Shown piece by piece: positions 1 to 7,376 of a DNA stretch of 64,000 nt. Each line of letters opens with the position of its first letter. Position 1 is the stretch's first letter. The notes beneath the pieces are model-generated. The model did no database searches. It was given only the letters and a program-made list of their open reading frames with translations, and was not told the DNA's origin. Source of the stretch: Algoriphagus sanaruensis. Its GTDB lineage: Bacteria; Bacteroidota; Bacteroidia; Cytophagales; Cyclobacteriaceae. Location: assembly GCF_001593605.1 (NCBI RefSeq), contig NZ_CP012836.1, positions 1 to 64,000 on the forward strand. The letters are read 5' to 3'. The translations under genes were made by a program, and so were the position numbers.

Positions 1-57
1 CCGCGCTTCCGCACTCGTTTCCCGTTTTTTATTCCCTATTCCTTCCGAACAGGGTTG

Positions 58-87
58 CAAAGGTAAGAAGCTTTTTTCTCTCCGCAA
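58..87 (-). promoter_or_regulatory. Bacteroidota sigma-A promoter (downstream of a tandem pair)
   Basis: Read on the minus strand there is TTG (85-87), exactly 19 nt, then TACCTTTG (58-65), a perfect match to the Bacteroidota -33/-7 consensus TTG-N19-TAnnTTTG. It is followed by 'caaccctgttcgg'. Transcription would run leftward out of the window. Strength and the leader style suggest a stable-RNA or ribosomal operon; that part is inference. Confidence 0.7.
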
Positions 88-216
88 GAGAAATTTGAAA
101 ATTATTTTTTCAACCTCTTCTTGCTTCCTGTTTCAACTCATCATACTCCACTGAAACTCTCTTAATCCCCCTCTTTTTAATCCCCTTCTTTCCGCCGTTC
201 GCGTCGTTTGGGAGTG

Positions 217-246
217 CAAATATCCGAGGTTTTTTCTCCAGAACAA
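217..246 (-). promoter_or_regulatory. Bacteroidota sigma-A promoter (upstream of a tandem pair)
   Basis: On the minus strand TTG (244-246) is followed after exactly 19 nt by GATATTTG (217-224), one mismatch from TAnnTTTG. The next bases 'cactcccaaacgacgcg' resemble leaders of Bacteroidota rRNA/tRNA transcripts. It lies about 160 bp upstream of the second promoter in the same orientation. Confidence 0.55.
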
Positions 247-318
247 CACCCAAACCAGAAAAAATTACCCATTTCCCGTAACTACCTGAATATGATAAGA
301 AAAAAAATTAGCCAAATA

Positions 319-349
319 AAAAAGCCCTATGAAGGATATTCATAGGGCT
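319..349 (-). terminator. Rho-independent terminator of the DUF1080 operon
   Basis: Perfect 11-bp inverted repeat agccctatgaa (323-333) and ttcatagggct (339-349) with a 5-nt loop. Read leftward it ends in a U-run (the As at 313-322). It lies 24 bp past the stop of the DUF1080 gene at 373. Confidence 0.8.
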
Positions 350-372
350 AGAAATTATTTAAATTCTGATTA

Positions 373-969
373 TTAAAGTTTTTTCAAAACAATATTTCGC
401 CAATAGACCTTAATACCTCCACCATCATGAATCTGAAGTAGGACTCCGCCTTTTCCTTGGCCTATTTTTTCATCGGAGAAGTTAACCATTTCCACTCCAT
501 TGACATAGGAGGTGACATTATCTCCTTCTACCACAATCTTCATTTTATTCCAATCTCCAAACTTCAAGGCTTTATCTTTTTCTGGATCGGGCTTAATCAA
601 CCAGCCTCTTCCATAGGATTCATAAATACCACCAGTATCACTTCCCGGAGGAGCTACTTCAACCTGCCATCCAGAAACTTTTGTTCCATCTACAGTGGAA
701 CGAATGAAAACACCGCTGTTTCCATTGGCCTCTTGCTTAAATTCTAGCTCAATTTCAAAATCTTGGTAATTCTCCTCAGTACCTAAATAACCATATCCTT
801 TATCAGGGCCGCTTTCGGAAACCAACAATCCATCTTCGACATACCACTTTTCAGTACCATAAATTATCCAACCTGAAAGGTCCTTGCCGTTAAATAATTT
901 TTCTTTTTTCTGAGCAAAAGAAACTTGTGCGATCACCATTAGTACAGCGATCAATGCTATTTTTTTCAT
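373..969 (-). CDS. Secreted DUF1080 protein (3-keto-glycoside hydrolase-like)
   Basis: A 198-residue protein with an N-terminal signal peptide (hydrophobic residues 4-18, predicted cut near 'SFA|Q'), then a single DUF1080 concanavalin-like beta-sandwich domain, recognised from the opening 'LFNGKDLSGW', the 'NSGVFIRS' strand and the closing 'VYWRNIVLK'. DUF1080 proteins act on 3-keto-sugars in glycoside breakdown in characterised Bacteroides systems. The protein is expected in the periplasm. Its start overlaps the stop of the upstream DUF1080 gene by 4 bp (ATGA), so translation is probably coupled. It is the last gene of a three-gene leftward operon ended by the hairpin at 319-349. Substrate cannot be read from the sequence. 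Confidence 0.85.
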   Translation of the reverse strand: MKKIALIAVLMVIAQVSFAQKKEKLFNGKDLSGWIIYGTEKWYVEDGLLVSESGPDKGYGYLGTEENYQDFEIELEFKQEANGNSGVFIRSTVDGTKVSGWQVEVAPPGSDTGGIYESYGRGWLIKPDPEKDKALKFGDWNKMKIVVEGDNVTSYVNGVEMVNFSDEKIGQGKGGVLLQIHDGGGIKVYWRNIVLKKL

Positions 970-1727
970 AGGGGTCTAATTTTAATATTTTTAAACCAAA
1001 CAGGATCACCATGATCTTGCAGGGCAATTAATCCTTTTCGAGCAATTTTGTAATCAGGGAAATCATTCCATTTTCCAGAATTCCTTTTAGCAGTCCAATC
1101 TTCAGAGTAGGGTATAAACTCTACCGTTTTCTTACCATTCAGCCAATAGCTTGCTCCTTCTAGTGAAAATATAATTTTGGAAGTATTCCATTCGCCAGCT
1201 TCCTTAACCACGCCTTCGAAATCAGGCTCATACATGGCATAATCTGCACCTAAGGATTGCCATTTTTCTAAAGGCTGAGCAAAACCCAATTGATCAATTA
1301 CTTGGTATTCTGGTCCTGTATAATAAGGAGCTTTGTATTCTGGACCTTCTACCACATGATAAAAGACCCCGGAATTTCCTCCTGGAGAAATTTTCCAAGT
1401 AAACTCCATTTCAAATTCCTCGAATTCCATCGGACCAAAAACGATATCCCCTCCAAAGTCTTCACCCCCTGTCGCACCAAGACCTTTCATGGCTCCATCT
1501 TCAATAATCCAATTGGAGGGAGTAGTATCACCATTGAAAGCCCTCCATCCATCCATGGAAGTACCATCAAATAAAAGCATCCATCCGGCCGCCTTTTCCT
1601 CTTCAGTCAAAGAATTATCGATGATTACTGCTTCCACCACCTCCTCAGTGGAATTTTCAGTTTCTTTTGGGCTACAGGAAAATCCAATTCCTAGTACAAT
1701 GGCCCAAATCAGATAGTTTTTTTTCAT
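966..1727 (-). CDS. DUF1080 lipoprotein (3-keto-glycoside hydrolase-like)
   Basis: Protein of 253 residues counted from the ATG at 1725-1727. I prefer this start to one 39 bp upstream because it places a lipoprotein signal (basic 'KKN', hydrophobic stretch, lipobox ending in 'GFSC') at the N-terminus. One DUF1080 domain follows ('LLFDGTSMDGWRAF', 'GGNSGVFYHV', 'PVWFKNIKIRPL'). It is larger than its neighbour because of insertions around the 'YQVIDQLG' region, a known subtype. It lies 8 bp after the oxidoreductase gene and overlaps the next DUF1080 gene by 4 bp. It is likely a membrane-anchored periplasmic enzyme acting together with these two proteins. Confidence 0.85.
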   Translation of the reverse strand: MKKNYLIWAIVLGIGFSCSPKETENSTEEVVEAVIIDNSLTEEEKAAGWMLLFDGTSMDGWRAFNGDTTPSNWIIEDGAMKGLGATGGEDFGGDIVFGPMEFEEFEMEFTWKISPGGNSGVFYHVVEGPEYKAPYYTGPEYQVIDQLGFAQPLEKWQSLGADYAMYEPDFEGVVKEAGEWNTSKIIFSLEGASYWLNGKKTVEFIPYSEDWTAKRNSGKWNDFPDYKIARKGLIALQDHGDPVWFKNIKIRPL

Positions 1728-1735
1728 TATTCTAA

Positions 1736-3088
1736 TTAAATCAATTTCATAGTTACGGGATCCCATTTGATAAACTTATCTTGGAAATAGCTGTCATTAC
1801 ACAATAGCGCCGGAGCTGCGGCACGGAATCCGAAAATTGGATCCTCTGCAACTGTGCCTCCTGTACGGATTGCTCTGAACCAATTTCCGAAATGATCATA
1901 ATGCGCACCTTTCCAAGAACGCTCCGCCTTGTAAGACATTTCTCTTGGCGGTAGAATTTTTGCCCTTTCTTCTTCTCCAGAAGCAGCCCTCAATTTAGCT
2001 TGTTCTTGCATAAATGGATCATCGCTTTCAGCATTTGAGTTCAATTTCACCACAACTTCCTCCCACTTCACATCCATTGAACCTTTTGTTCCCACGATTC
2101 TTAAATAGGTGGTTCCTGAAGTACCGTCAACAAAATTGCATCTAAGGGAAAGATTGAATCCAGGGTGCTCAGGAGTCTCTGGATAATCAAAGCTACCTAA
2201 TAAAACATCTGGAACCTCTCGTCCATCCTTCCAATATCTCAATCCTCCCAATGAAGCAATTTTACTTGGGCCTTTTGAATTGGTGATAAAATGCAAACTT
2301 GTAAAAAGGTGAACAAATAAATCTCCCGACATCCCTGTTCCATAATCAAGGTAATTTCTCCACCTGAAAAAACGTAAAGGATCCCAATCCCTTTGGGTGG
2401 TATTAGAGATGTATCGCTTCCAATCCACTGTTTTCTCATTACCATCAGTTGGAACATTGTATTGCCATGCCCCTTCTGGGGACATTCTGGCCCAAAACCC
2501 TTCTGCATAAACAATATCCCCAATCGCACCTGCAGCCAACAGTTCTCTTGCTTTTTCATTTCCCAAAGAGGAAATCCCCTGAGAACCAACCACCATAACC
2601 TTTCCAGACTTCTTCCATGCATCAATCACTTCCTGACCTTCTTTTACCGAATGCACCATTGGTTTTTCACAATACACGTGCTTACCTGCATTTAGTGCGT
2701 CGATTGAAATTTGCTTATGCCAAGAATCAGGAGTACCAATAATGACGGCGTCCACATCTGATCTTTTCAAAATTTCTTTATGATCCTTAGTCAGGAAAAG
2801 ATGGTCTCCCCATTTCTTCTTGGCAGATTCCAACCTCCCATCGTACAAATCACAAACGGCGACAAGTGAAACATTGGCATGCTGTAGCGCAGTATTGGTA
2901 TCTTCTGTACCCATAATACCCGCGCCAATTAACGCAAGTCGGATAGGCTTGTCAGCAGAATACTCCTCAAATCGATTGAGGTACTCCACTTGACCAGCTT
3001 TTGCATCGGCCATTAGGGCTGGAGCCAAAGCCGCCGCCCCTGTAGTCATTCCCAGTTTTTTGAGAAAGCCTCTACGGTTATTCTTCAT
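1736..3088 (-). CDS. Tat-exported Gfo/Idh/MocA family oxidoreductase
   Basis: 450 residues. The N-terminus 'NNRRGFLKKLG' is a twin-arginine signal (RR at 5-6) followed by an Ala-rich hydrophobic stretch, so the folded, cofactor-loaded enzyme should be exported. Residues 49-170 form the NAD(P)-binding Rossmann fold (GAGIMG at 55-60; 'YCEKPM' with the family lysine near 142). The remainder is the C-terminal alpha/beta substrate domain. Members of this family oxidise sugars, in some cases at C3 to give 3-keto-glycosides, which fits the two DUF1080 genes directly downstream (8-bp gap). It is the first gene of the leftward operon. The sugar and the electron acceptor are not evident. Confidence 0.88.
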   Translation of the reverse strand: MKNNRRGFLKKLGMTTGAAALAPALMADAKAGQVEYLNRFEEYSADKPIRLALIGAGIMGTEDTNTALQHANVSLVAVCDLYDGRLESAKKKWGDHLFLTKDHKEILKRSDVDAVIIGTPDSWHKQISIDALNAGKHVYCEKPMVHSVKEGQEVIDAWKKSGKVMVVGSQGISSLGNEKARELLAAGAIGDIVYAEGFWARMSPEGAWQYNVPTDGNEKTVDWKRYISNTTQRDWDPLRFFRWRNYLDYGTGMSGDLFVHLFTSLHFITNSKGPSKIASLGGLRYWKDGREVPDVLLGSFDYPETPEHPGFNLSLRCNFVDGTSGTTYLRIVGTKGSMDVKWEEVVVKLNSNAESDDPFMQEQAKLRAASGEEERAKILPPREMSYKAERSWKGAHYDHFGNWFRAIRTGGTVAEDPIFGFRAAAPALLCNDSYFQDKFIKWDPVTMKLI

Positions 3089-3202
3089 TTGAAAGCTTCG
3101 ATAAATTGTTAGAGTCGAAAAGTTAATTGAATTTTTTAAAAAAGTGCCTAGCTATAAATGTATTTTTTGCAATTAGAAATCGATTTCCTTTATGATTTCC
3201 CG

Positions 3203-3967
3203 CTATAATCCTTGAAAATATGCTGCAGATTGAACCAGCCTACTTCCATACCATGAAAATAACTCCCCATTTACTAATCGAATCTGCGACTCGGGCAAAA
3301 TTGACTTAAAATAAAGCAGGTGATTTTCTTTAAAAGGATATGGCTCAGAACTCAAGAGGACAAAATCAGGATTTAATAGGATTACATCTTCCAAATTCAA
3401 AACAGGATATCTCGAACCCTTCGCCAAATTTTTAAATCCAGCTTTTTCTAGCATGAAATCGATAAAGGTGTCTTTGCCAGCCACCATTATTGGGTCATTC
3501 CAAATGAGATATAAACAGGTTCCCTTAAACGGAACTGGGCATTGAAATGAATCATTAATCCGCTGAATCACCCTTTCGCCTTGGTCGGAGGTATTTGTCA
3601 TCTTTGCGATTTGGCGAATCATCTGAAAAGCGTCTTCCAAAGTAAATATATCACTCATCCAAACCGGATACTTTTCAGATAATTGATCCATCCCCTCTTT
3701 GTCATTTTCTTCTTTATTCCCAATGATCAAATCCGGCTGGAGAGCATCAACCACATCAAATCGATAATTCTTCGTCCCACCAACGATAGCTTTACATTTT
3801 CTTAGGTGATTGGGATGAACACAAAACTTTGTAACCCCAACAATTCTATCCTCCAAGCCTAAATCCACCAAGAGCTCTGTTTGAGAAGGCACCAAAGAAA
3901 TGATCCTCTCGGGAGTTTTGGGTAGAAAAATTTTCCGTTGGAGTTGATCCTTGAATTCCATTGGCAA
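3203..3967 (-). CDS. Helical-backbone metal receptor / BtuF-like protein without signal peptide
   Basis: 254 residues matching the periplasmic binding protein fold of the iron/B12 class: 'PERIISLVPSQTELLVDLG' near the N-terminus, 'LQPDLIIGNKEEN', and a second lobe with 'NPDFVLLSSEPYPF'. Such proteins normally carry ABC-transporter cargo in the periplasm. Here the N-terminus is charged ('MEFKDQLQRKIF') with no hydrophobic leader, and no permease or ATPase gene is near. A cytoplasmic role is therefore possible, or the start may be misread, although no upstream hydrophobic in-frame extension is visible. The ATG at 3965-3967 or the second Met two codons later could be used. Confidence 0.8.
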   Translation of the reverse strand: MPMEFKDQLQRKIFLPKTPERIISLVPSQTELLVDLGLEDRIVGVTKFCVHPNHLRKCKAIVGGTKNYRFDVVDALQPDLIIGNKEENDKEGMDQLSEKYPVWMSDIFTLEDAFQMIRQIAKMTNTSDQGERVIQRINDSFQCPVPFKGTCLYLIWNDPIMVAGKDTFIDFMLEKAGFKNLAKGSRYPVLNLEDVILLNPDFVLLSSEPYPFKENHLLYFKSILPESQIRLVNGELFSWYGSRLVQSAAYFQGL

Positions 3968-3974
3968 AAAAGTT

Positions 3975-4036
3975 ATTGGTTATTAGTTAATGGCGAAATC
4001 GAAAATTTATCCCAACCTAATTAACTAATAACCAAT
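3975..4036. repeat. ORF-less inverted-repeat unit with S23-cassette arm sequence
   Basis: A 17-bp perfect inverted repeat: attggttattagttaat at 3975-3991 and its reverse complement at 4020-4036, separated by 28 bp. It fills almost the whole gap between the metal-receptor gene and the M42 peptidase gene. The arm word 'gttattggttatta' recurs at 5142-5155 as the left arm of the unit that encloses the S23 gene. It may be an empty or internally deleted version of that unit, or simply a hairpin terminator for neither-strand-specific use. Confidence 0.7.
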
Positions 4037-4042
4037 CCACCA

Positions 4043-5119
4043 TTAACTGATATATCTAAAATCAAAGCTTGGATCGAAATCCACCAAGAATGCATACATC
4101 AAATCGATGACTTGCTCGATATCCTGTTTGCTTGCCATCTCCACTGTAGTATGCATGTATTTTAATGGAAGTGAAATCAAAGCCGATGGCACCCCTTCAT
4201 TGGAATAGGCAAATGCATCCGTATCTGTACCCGTGCTTCTTGAGGCAGCAGCTCGTTGAAAAGGAATCTCATGCTGTCGAGCAGTCGCAATTATCAAATC
4301 GAGCAATTTTTTATGAACCGAAGCCCCATAGGTTAAGACAGGACCTTTTCCAGCAGTTTGATCCCCACTTGTCACCTTATTATATAAAGGTGCTGTGGTA
4401 TCATGGCAAACATCCGTGATGATCGCCATATTAGGTTTGATTCGGTGTGCGATCATCTCGGCGCCTCGTAGACCGATTTCCTCCTGAACTGCATTAACAA
4501 CGTAGAGTCCAAATGGCAACTTTTTCCCTGCATCTTTGATCTTTTTGGCTACTTGAGCGATCATATAACCTCCAATTCGATTATCAAGTGCTCTACCTGA
4601 CCAAAATTTCCCATTGAGTTCGATTAATTCATCTTGGAAAGTAATCACACATCCGACATGAATTCCCAATTCCTCCACCTCAGCTTTAGAACGAGCTCCC
4701 ACATCGATAAAAATATTGTCTAAGGTTGGGGTATCTTCTTTCCCATCCTTGCGCACATGGATAGCTGGCCAACCAAAAACACCCGGTATAATGCCTTTAT
4801 CGGTGTGAATATTTACCCGCATTGAAGGAGCAATCATGTGATCCGACCCTCCATTTCTACGGACATAGATATAACCGTCATCCTTGATGTAGTTAACAAA
4901 CCAGCTGATTTCGTCTGCATGTGCTTCGATGACAACTTTGTAATCAGTCTCAGGATTGATTACTCCAACAGCCGTGCCGTAGTTATCGGTAAAATAGGTA
5001 TCAACAAATGGTTTGATGTAATCGAGCCAAATCTGCTGACCCGAAGCCTCAAAGCCGGTGGGTGAGGCATTGTTGAGATAAGTTTTTAGAAAATGGGTTT
5101 CGTTTTCAAATTTATTCAT
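4043..5119 (-). CDS. M42 family metallopeptidase (aminopeptidase)
   Basis: 358 residues, normal for M42 (glutamyl aminopeptidase/FrvX/YsdC-type) enzymes: large self-compartmentalising cytosolic peptidases that trim N-terminal residues using two metal ions. Metal and catalytic residues are visible: H67 in 'EAHADE', D179 in 'DNRIGG', the E213-E214 pair in 'QEEIGLRGA', D236 in 'TDVCHD' and H323 in 'KYMHTT'. No signal peptide. The gene is flanked by the 62-bp inverted repeat on its 3' side and by the S23 inverted-repeat unit on its 5' side, so it is probably a single-gene transcript. Peptide preference cannot be told. Confidence 0.93.
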   Translation of the reverse strand: MNKFENETHFLKTYLNNASPTGFEASGQQIWLDYIKPFVDTYFTDNYGTAVGVINPETDYKVVIEAHADEISWFVNYIKDDGYIYVRRNGGSDHMIAPSMRVNIHTDKGIIPGVFGWPAIHVRKDGKEDTPTLDNIFIDVGARSKAEVEELGIHVGCVITFQDELIELNGKFWSGRALDNRIGGYMIAQVAKKIKDAGKKLPFGLYVVNAVQEEIGLRGAEMIAHRIKPNMAIITDVCHDTTAPLYNKVTSGDQTAGKGPVLTYGASVHKKLLDLIIATARQHEIPFQRAAASRSTGTDTDAFAYSNEGVPSALISLPLKYMHTTVEMASKQDIEQVIDLMYAFLVDFDPSFDFRYIS

Positions 5120-5141
5120 AAGGTCAAATTTCTGAGATCGT

Positions 5142-5590
5142 GTTATTGGTTATTAGGTTATTGGTTTAGGGAACCTGATTTTACTTTTTTCAAATAATTA
5201 ATGTACCCGTTCATAAGCTTCAGACAGTCATCATGGAGTTCTCTGAAGTCTTTCAATTTGACTCTGAGATATACCCTTCATCAAAAGCCACAATCATATG
5301 GTCTAGGCTTTCGGATAGAGATCCTCTCGAGATACGACAGAACTGGATATTTTCTTGATAGAAAAACCTTCCATATCCTTCGGCAATGTTATTGGTGATC
5401 GATCTAGAGGATTTTCGTATCTGTATTGCTAGGGCATATTTTTCCTCAGGAGGAAAATTTTTAACCACCTTTTGGACGAAAAGTCTGACTTCCCTCCCTT
5501 TTTTCCAAACTTCAAAGTCCTCAAAAGTCCTTATGCTCACGACAATCTTAGGTTTAATTAAAATTAACCAGTAACTCAATAACCAATTAC
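5142..5590. repeat. Imperfect terminal inverted repeat enclosing an S23/IVP gene (unit 1)
   Basis: The left arm at 5142-5168 and the reverse complement of 5564-5590 match at 22 of 27 positions, sharing the core attggttatt. Between them lies only the broken S23 gene. The unit is 449 bp and fits between the start of the M42 gene (5119) and the stop of the carboxylase gene (5598). It is the same size class as the unit at 34306-34747. No target-site duplication was identified by eye. Confidence 0.65.
5158..5579 (-). pseudogene. Frameshifted S23 / four-helix-bundle (23S rRNA intervening-sequence) protein
   Basis: The open frame 5253-5579 encodes most of an S23/IVP protein: 'FEDFEVWKKGREV', 'YALAIQIRKSSRSI', 'NNIAEGYGR', 'SLSESLDHMIVAFDEGYIS'. 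It then stops at 5253-5255. The expected C-terminal helix continues in another frame down to a stop at 5158-5160, with 'FRELHDDCLKLMNGYINYL' (after 5250). A 1-nt indel near 5255-5270 therefore breaks the gene, or the last helix is lost. The true start is probably the GTG 13 codons into the frame (about 5540), before 'SIRTFEDFEVW', because the preceding residues are not family-like. These proteins form four-helix bundles and are usually encoded in 23S rRNA intervening sequences, or serve as Avd-type factors in retroelements; no rRNA or reverse transcriptase is present here. Confidence 0.75.
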
Positions 5591-5597
5591 TTTTTCC

Positions 5598-7181
5598 TTA
5601 CAACGGAATATTCCCGTGCTTTTTTCTTGGCAGTTTATCTACCTTATTTTCGAGCATTTTAAAGGCTTTGATCAATTTGATTCGAGTGTCTGAAGGCACA
5701 ATGACTTCATCAATAAAGCCACGATGGGCTGCCCGATAGGGATTGGCAAACTTCGCGGTGTATTCATCCACTTTCTCCTGGAGTTTGGCTTCCTGATTTT
5801 CAGCTTCAGCAATTTCTTTTTTGAAAATGATTTCCGCAGCGCCTTTTGCTCCCATTACAGCGATTTCCGCAGTAGGCCAGGCATAGTTCATATCTGCTCC
5901 GATATGTTTGGAATTCATCACGTCATAAGCACCGCCATACGCTTTTCGGGTGATCACGGTAATTCTTGGAACTGTAGCCTCTGAGAATGAATATAATAAT
6001 TTCGCCCCATTAGTGATAATACCATTCCACTCTTGATCTGTCCCCGGTAAAAATCCAGGAACATCCACCAATACCAACAAAGGCACATTAAAGCTATCGC
6101 AAAAACGTACAAATCGGGCAGCTTTAATTGAGGCATGATTATCCAATACTCCCGCCATGGATTGAGGCTGATTTCCAACAATTCCAATACTACGGCCTGC
6201 AATACGAGCAAAGCCCACCACAATATTATCTGCGTAATTTTCATGAACCTCCAGGAAGGACTCCTCATCGACGATACCCCTCACCACATCACGCATGTCG
6301 TAAGGGTGATTTGGATTCTCGGGAATGATGGAATCCAAGGCTTTTCTGGACTCATCTTTCTTTAATTCATACGGATACACCGGAGCTTGATCCTCGCAGT
6401 TCTGAGGAATGTAACTCAGTAAGCGCTTAATGTGGCGTATTGCCTCCACTTCATTAGCACAAGCAAAATGAGTCACACCAGACTTGGTACTATGAGTTGA
6501 TGCTCCTCCAAGTTCTTCTGCAGTGACATTTTCTTGAGTCACCGTTTTCACCACATTAGGTCCAGTCACGAACATGTAGGAGGTATTTTCTACCATCAAG
6601 ATAAAGTCCGTAATCGCTGGGGAATATACCGCTCCACCTGCGCAAGGCCCCATGATGGCAGAGATTTGAGGAATGACTCCAGAGGCCAAGGTGTTACGAT
6701 AAAAGATATCCGCATAGCCTCCGAGTGAATTGACACCTTCTTGAATTCGAGCGCCGCCAGAGTCATTAAGACCAATCAGAGGAGCCCCATTTTTCATAGC
6801 CAAATCCATGATCTTACAAATCTTTTCAGCATGAGTTTCAGAAAGTGAGCCTCCAAAAACCGTAAAGTCCTGAGAGAAAACGTAGACCAATCGACCATTG
6901 ATTTCACCATAACCTGTAATTACTCCATCGCCGAGGTAATGCTCCTTATCCAGACCAAAGTCCTTGGCACGGTGCATCACAAACTTGTCAATTTCCTCAA
7001 ATGTGCCTTCGTCTAGCAACAAATCAATTCGCTCTCTAGCGGTTAGTTTCCCTTTTTTATGCTGGGATTCAATGCGGGCTTTTCCTCCTCCAAGTTCTGC
7101 TTCAGCATTTTTCTTAGCCAATAGTTCAATTTTTTCAGCATTACTCGGAAGGGTATACAAAGGATTTTTGGGATCAGTCAT
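5598..7181 (-). CDS. Acyl-CoA carboxylase beta (carboxyltransferase) subunit, PccB/MmdA type
   Basis: 527 residues with two crotonase-like carboxyltransferase domains: N-terminal ('[18 protein letters not shown]', '[12 protein letters not shown]', '[18 protein letters not shown]', '[13 protein letters not shown]') and C-terminal ('[15 protein letters not shown]', 'DVPGFLPGT', '[11 protein letters not shown]', ending 'KHGNIPL'). It transfers the carboxyl group from carboxybiotin to propionyl-CoA or a related acyl-CoA. The biotin carboxylase and carrier subunits are not in this window. A perfect -7 box (TATATTTG) lies 23 bp upstream of the ATG. Cytosolic. Substrate (propionyl- versus methylmalonyl-CoA) is by family only. 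Confidence 0.92.
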   Translation of the reverse strand: MTDPKNPLYTLPSNAEKIELLAKKNAEAELGGGKARIESQHKKGKLTARERIDLLLDEGTFEEIDKFVMHRAKDFGLDKEHYLGDGVITGYGEINGRLVYVFSQDFTVFGGSLSETHAEKICKIMDLAMKNGAPLIGLNDSGGARIQEGVNSLGGYADIFYRNTLASGVIPQISAIMGPCAGGAVYSPAITDFILMVENTSYMFVTGPNVVKTVTQENVTAEELGGASTHSTKSGVTHFACANEVEAIRHIKRLLSYIPQNCEDQAPVYPYELKKDESRKALDSIIPENPNHPYDMRDVVRGIVDEESFLEVHENYADNIVVGFARIAGRSIGIVGNQPQSMAGVLDNHASIKAARFVRFCDSFNVPLLVLVDVPGFLPGTDQEWNGIITNGAKLLYSFSEATVPRITVITRKAYGGAYDVMNSKHIGADMNYAWPTAEIAVMGAKGAAEIIFKKEIAEAENQEAKLQEKVDEYTAKFANPYRAAHRGFIDEVIVPSDTRIKLIKAFKMLENKVDKLPRKKHGNIPL

Positions 7182-7203
7182 ATTCGGGATTTTTATTCTT
7201 CAC

Positions 7204-7211
7204 CAAATATA
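7204..7211 (-). promoter_or_regulatory. -7 box of the carboxylase gene
   Basis: TATATTTG on the minus strand, a perfect TAnnTTTG match 23 bp upstream of the ATG at 7181. The -33 position, about 19 nt upstream, carries only TTT. Confidence 0.5.
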
Positions 7212-7323
7212 GCCCCTTGGCCCAATTGGAAAATTGAAATTTGAGAAGTTTGAAAAATTGACATATCAAAAGGTGTAATTACCTATGGTCAATTTCTTTT
7301 CATCCTGATTATTAGTACGAACC

Positions 7324-7352
7324 TTGAACTTTTCAAAAACTTTCTATATTCG
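7324..7352 (+). promoter_or_regulatory. Promoter of the Ppx/GppA gene
   Basis: TTG at 7324-7326, 18 nt, then TATATTCG at 7345-7352 (one mismatch to TAnnTTTG), 24 bp upstream of the ATG at 7377. It is divergent from the carboxylase promoter. Confidence 0.5.
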
Positions 7353-7376
7353 CCCATCCAAAAATTTTGGCAGATT

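Larger units (their letters stand above)
1..318. other. Gene-free left edge with promoter region
   Basis: I find no plausible coding region here. On the minus strand the stretch holds two promoter-like elements (listed separately), each followed by a GC-richer leader-like sequence, in a layout typical of the region upstream of a rRNA or tRNA operon in Bacteroidota. The transcribed gene would lie beyond the left edge of the window. The stretch between the elements (about 110-210 on the plus strand) is pyrimidine-rich with repeated short 'aatcccc' words. Confidence 0.5.

Noticed and set aside
5158..5579. S23 gene as part of a diversity-generating retroelement (Avd)
   Set aside because: No reverse transcriptase, template repeat or variable-repeat gene nearby; the sequence is of the ordinary IVP type.
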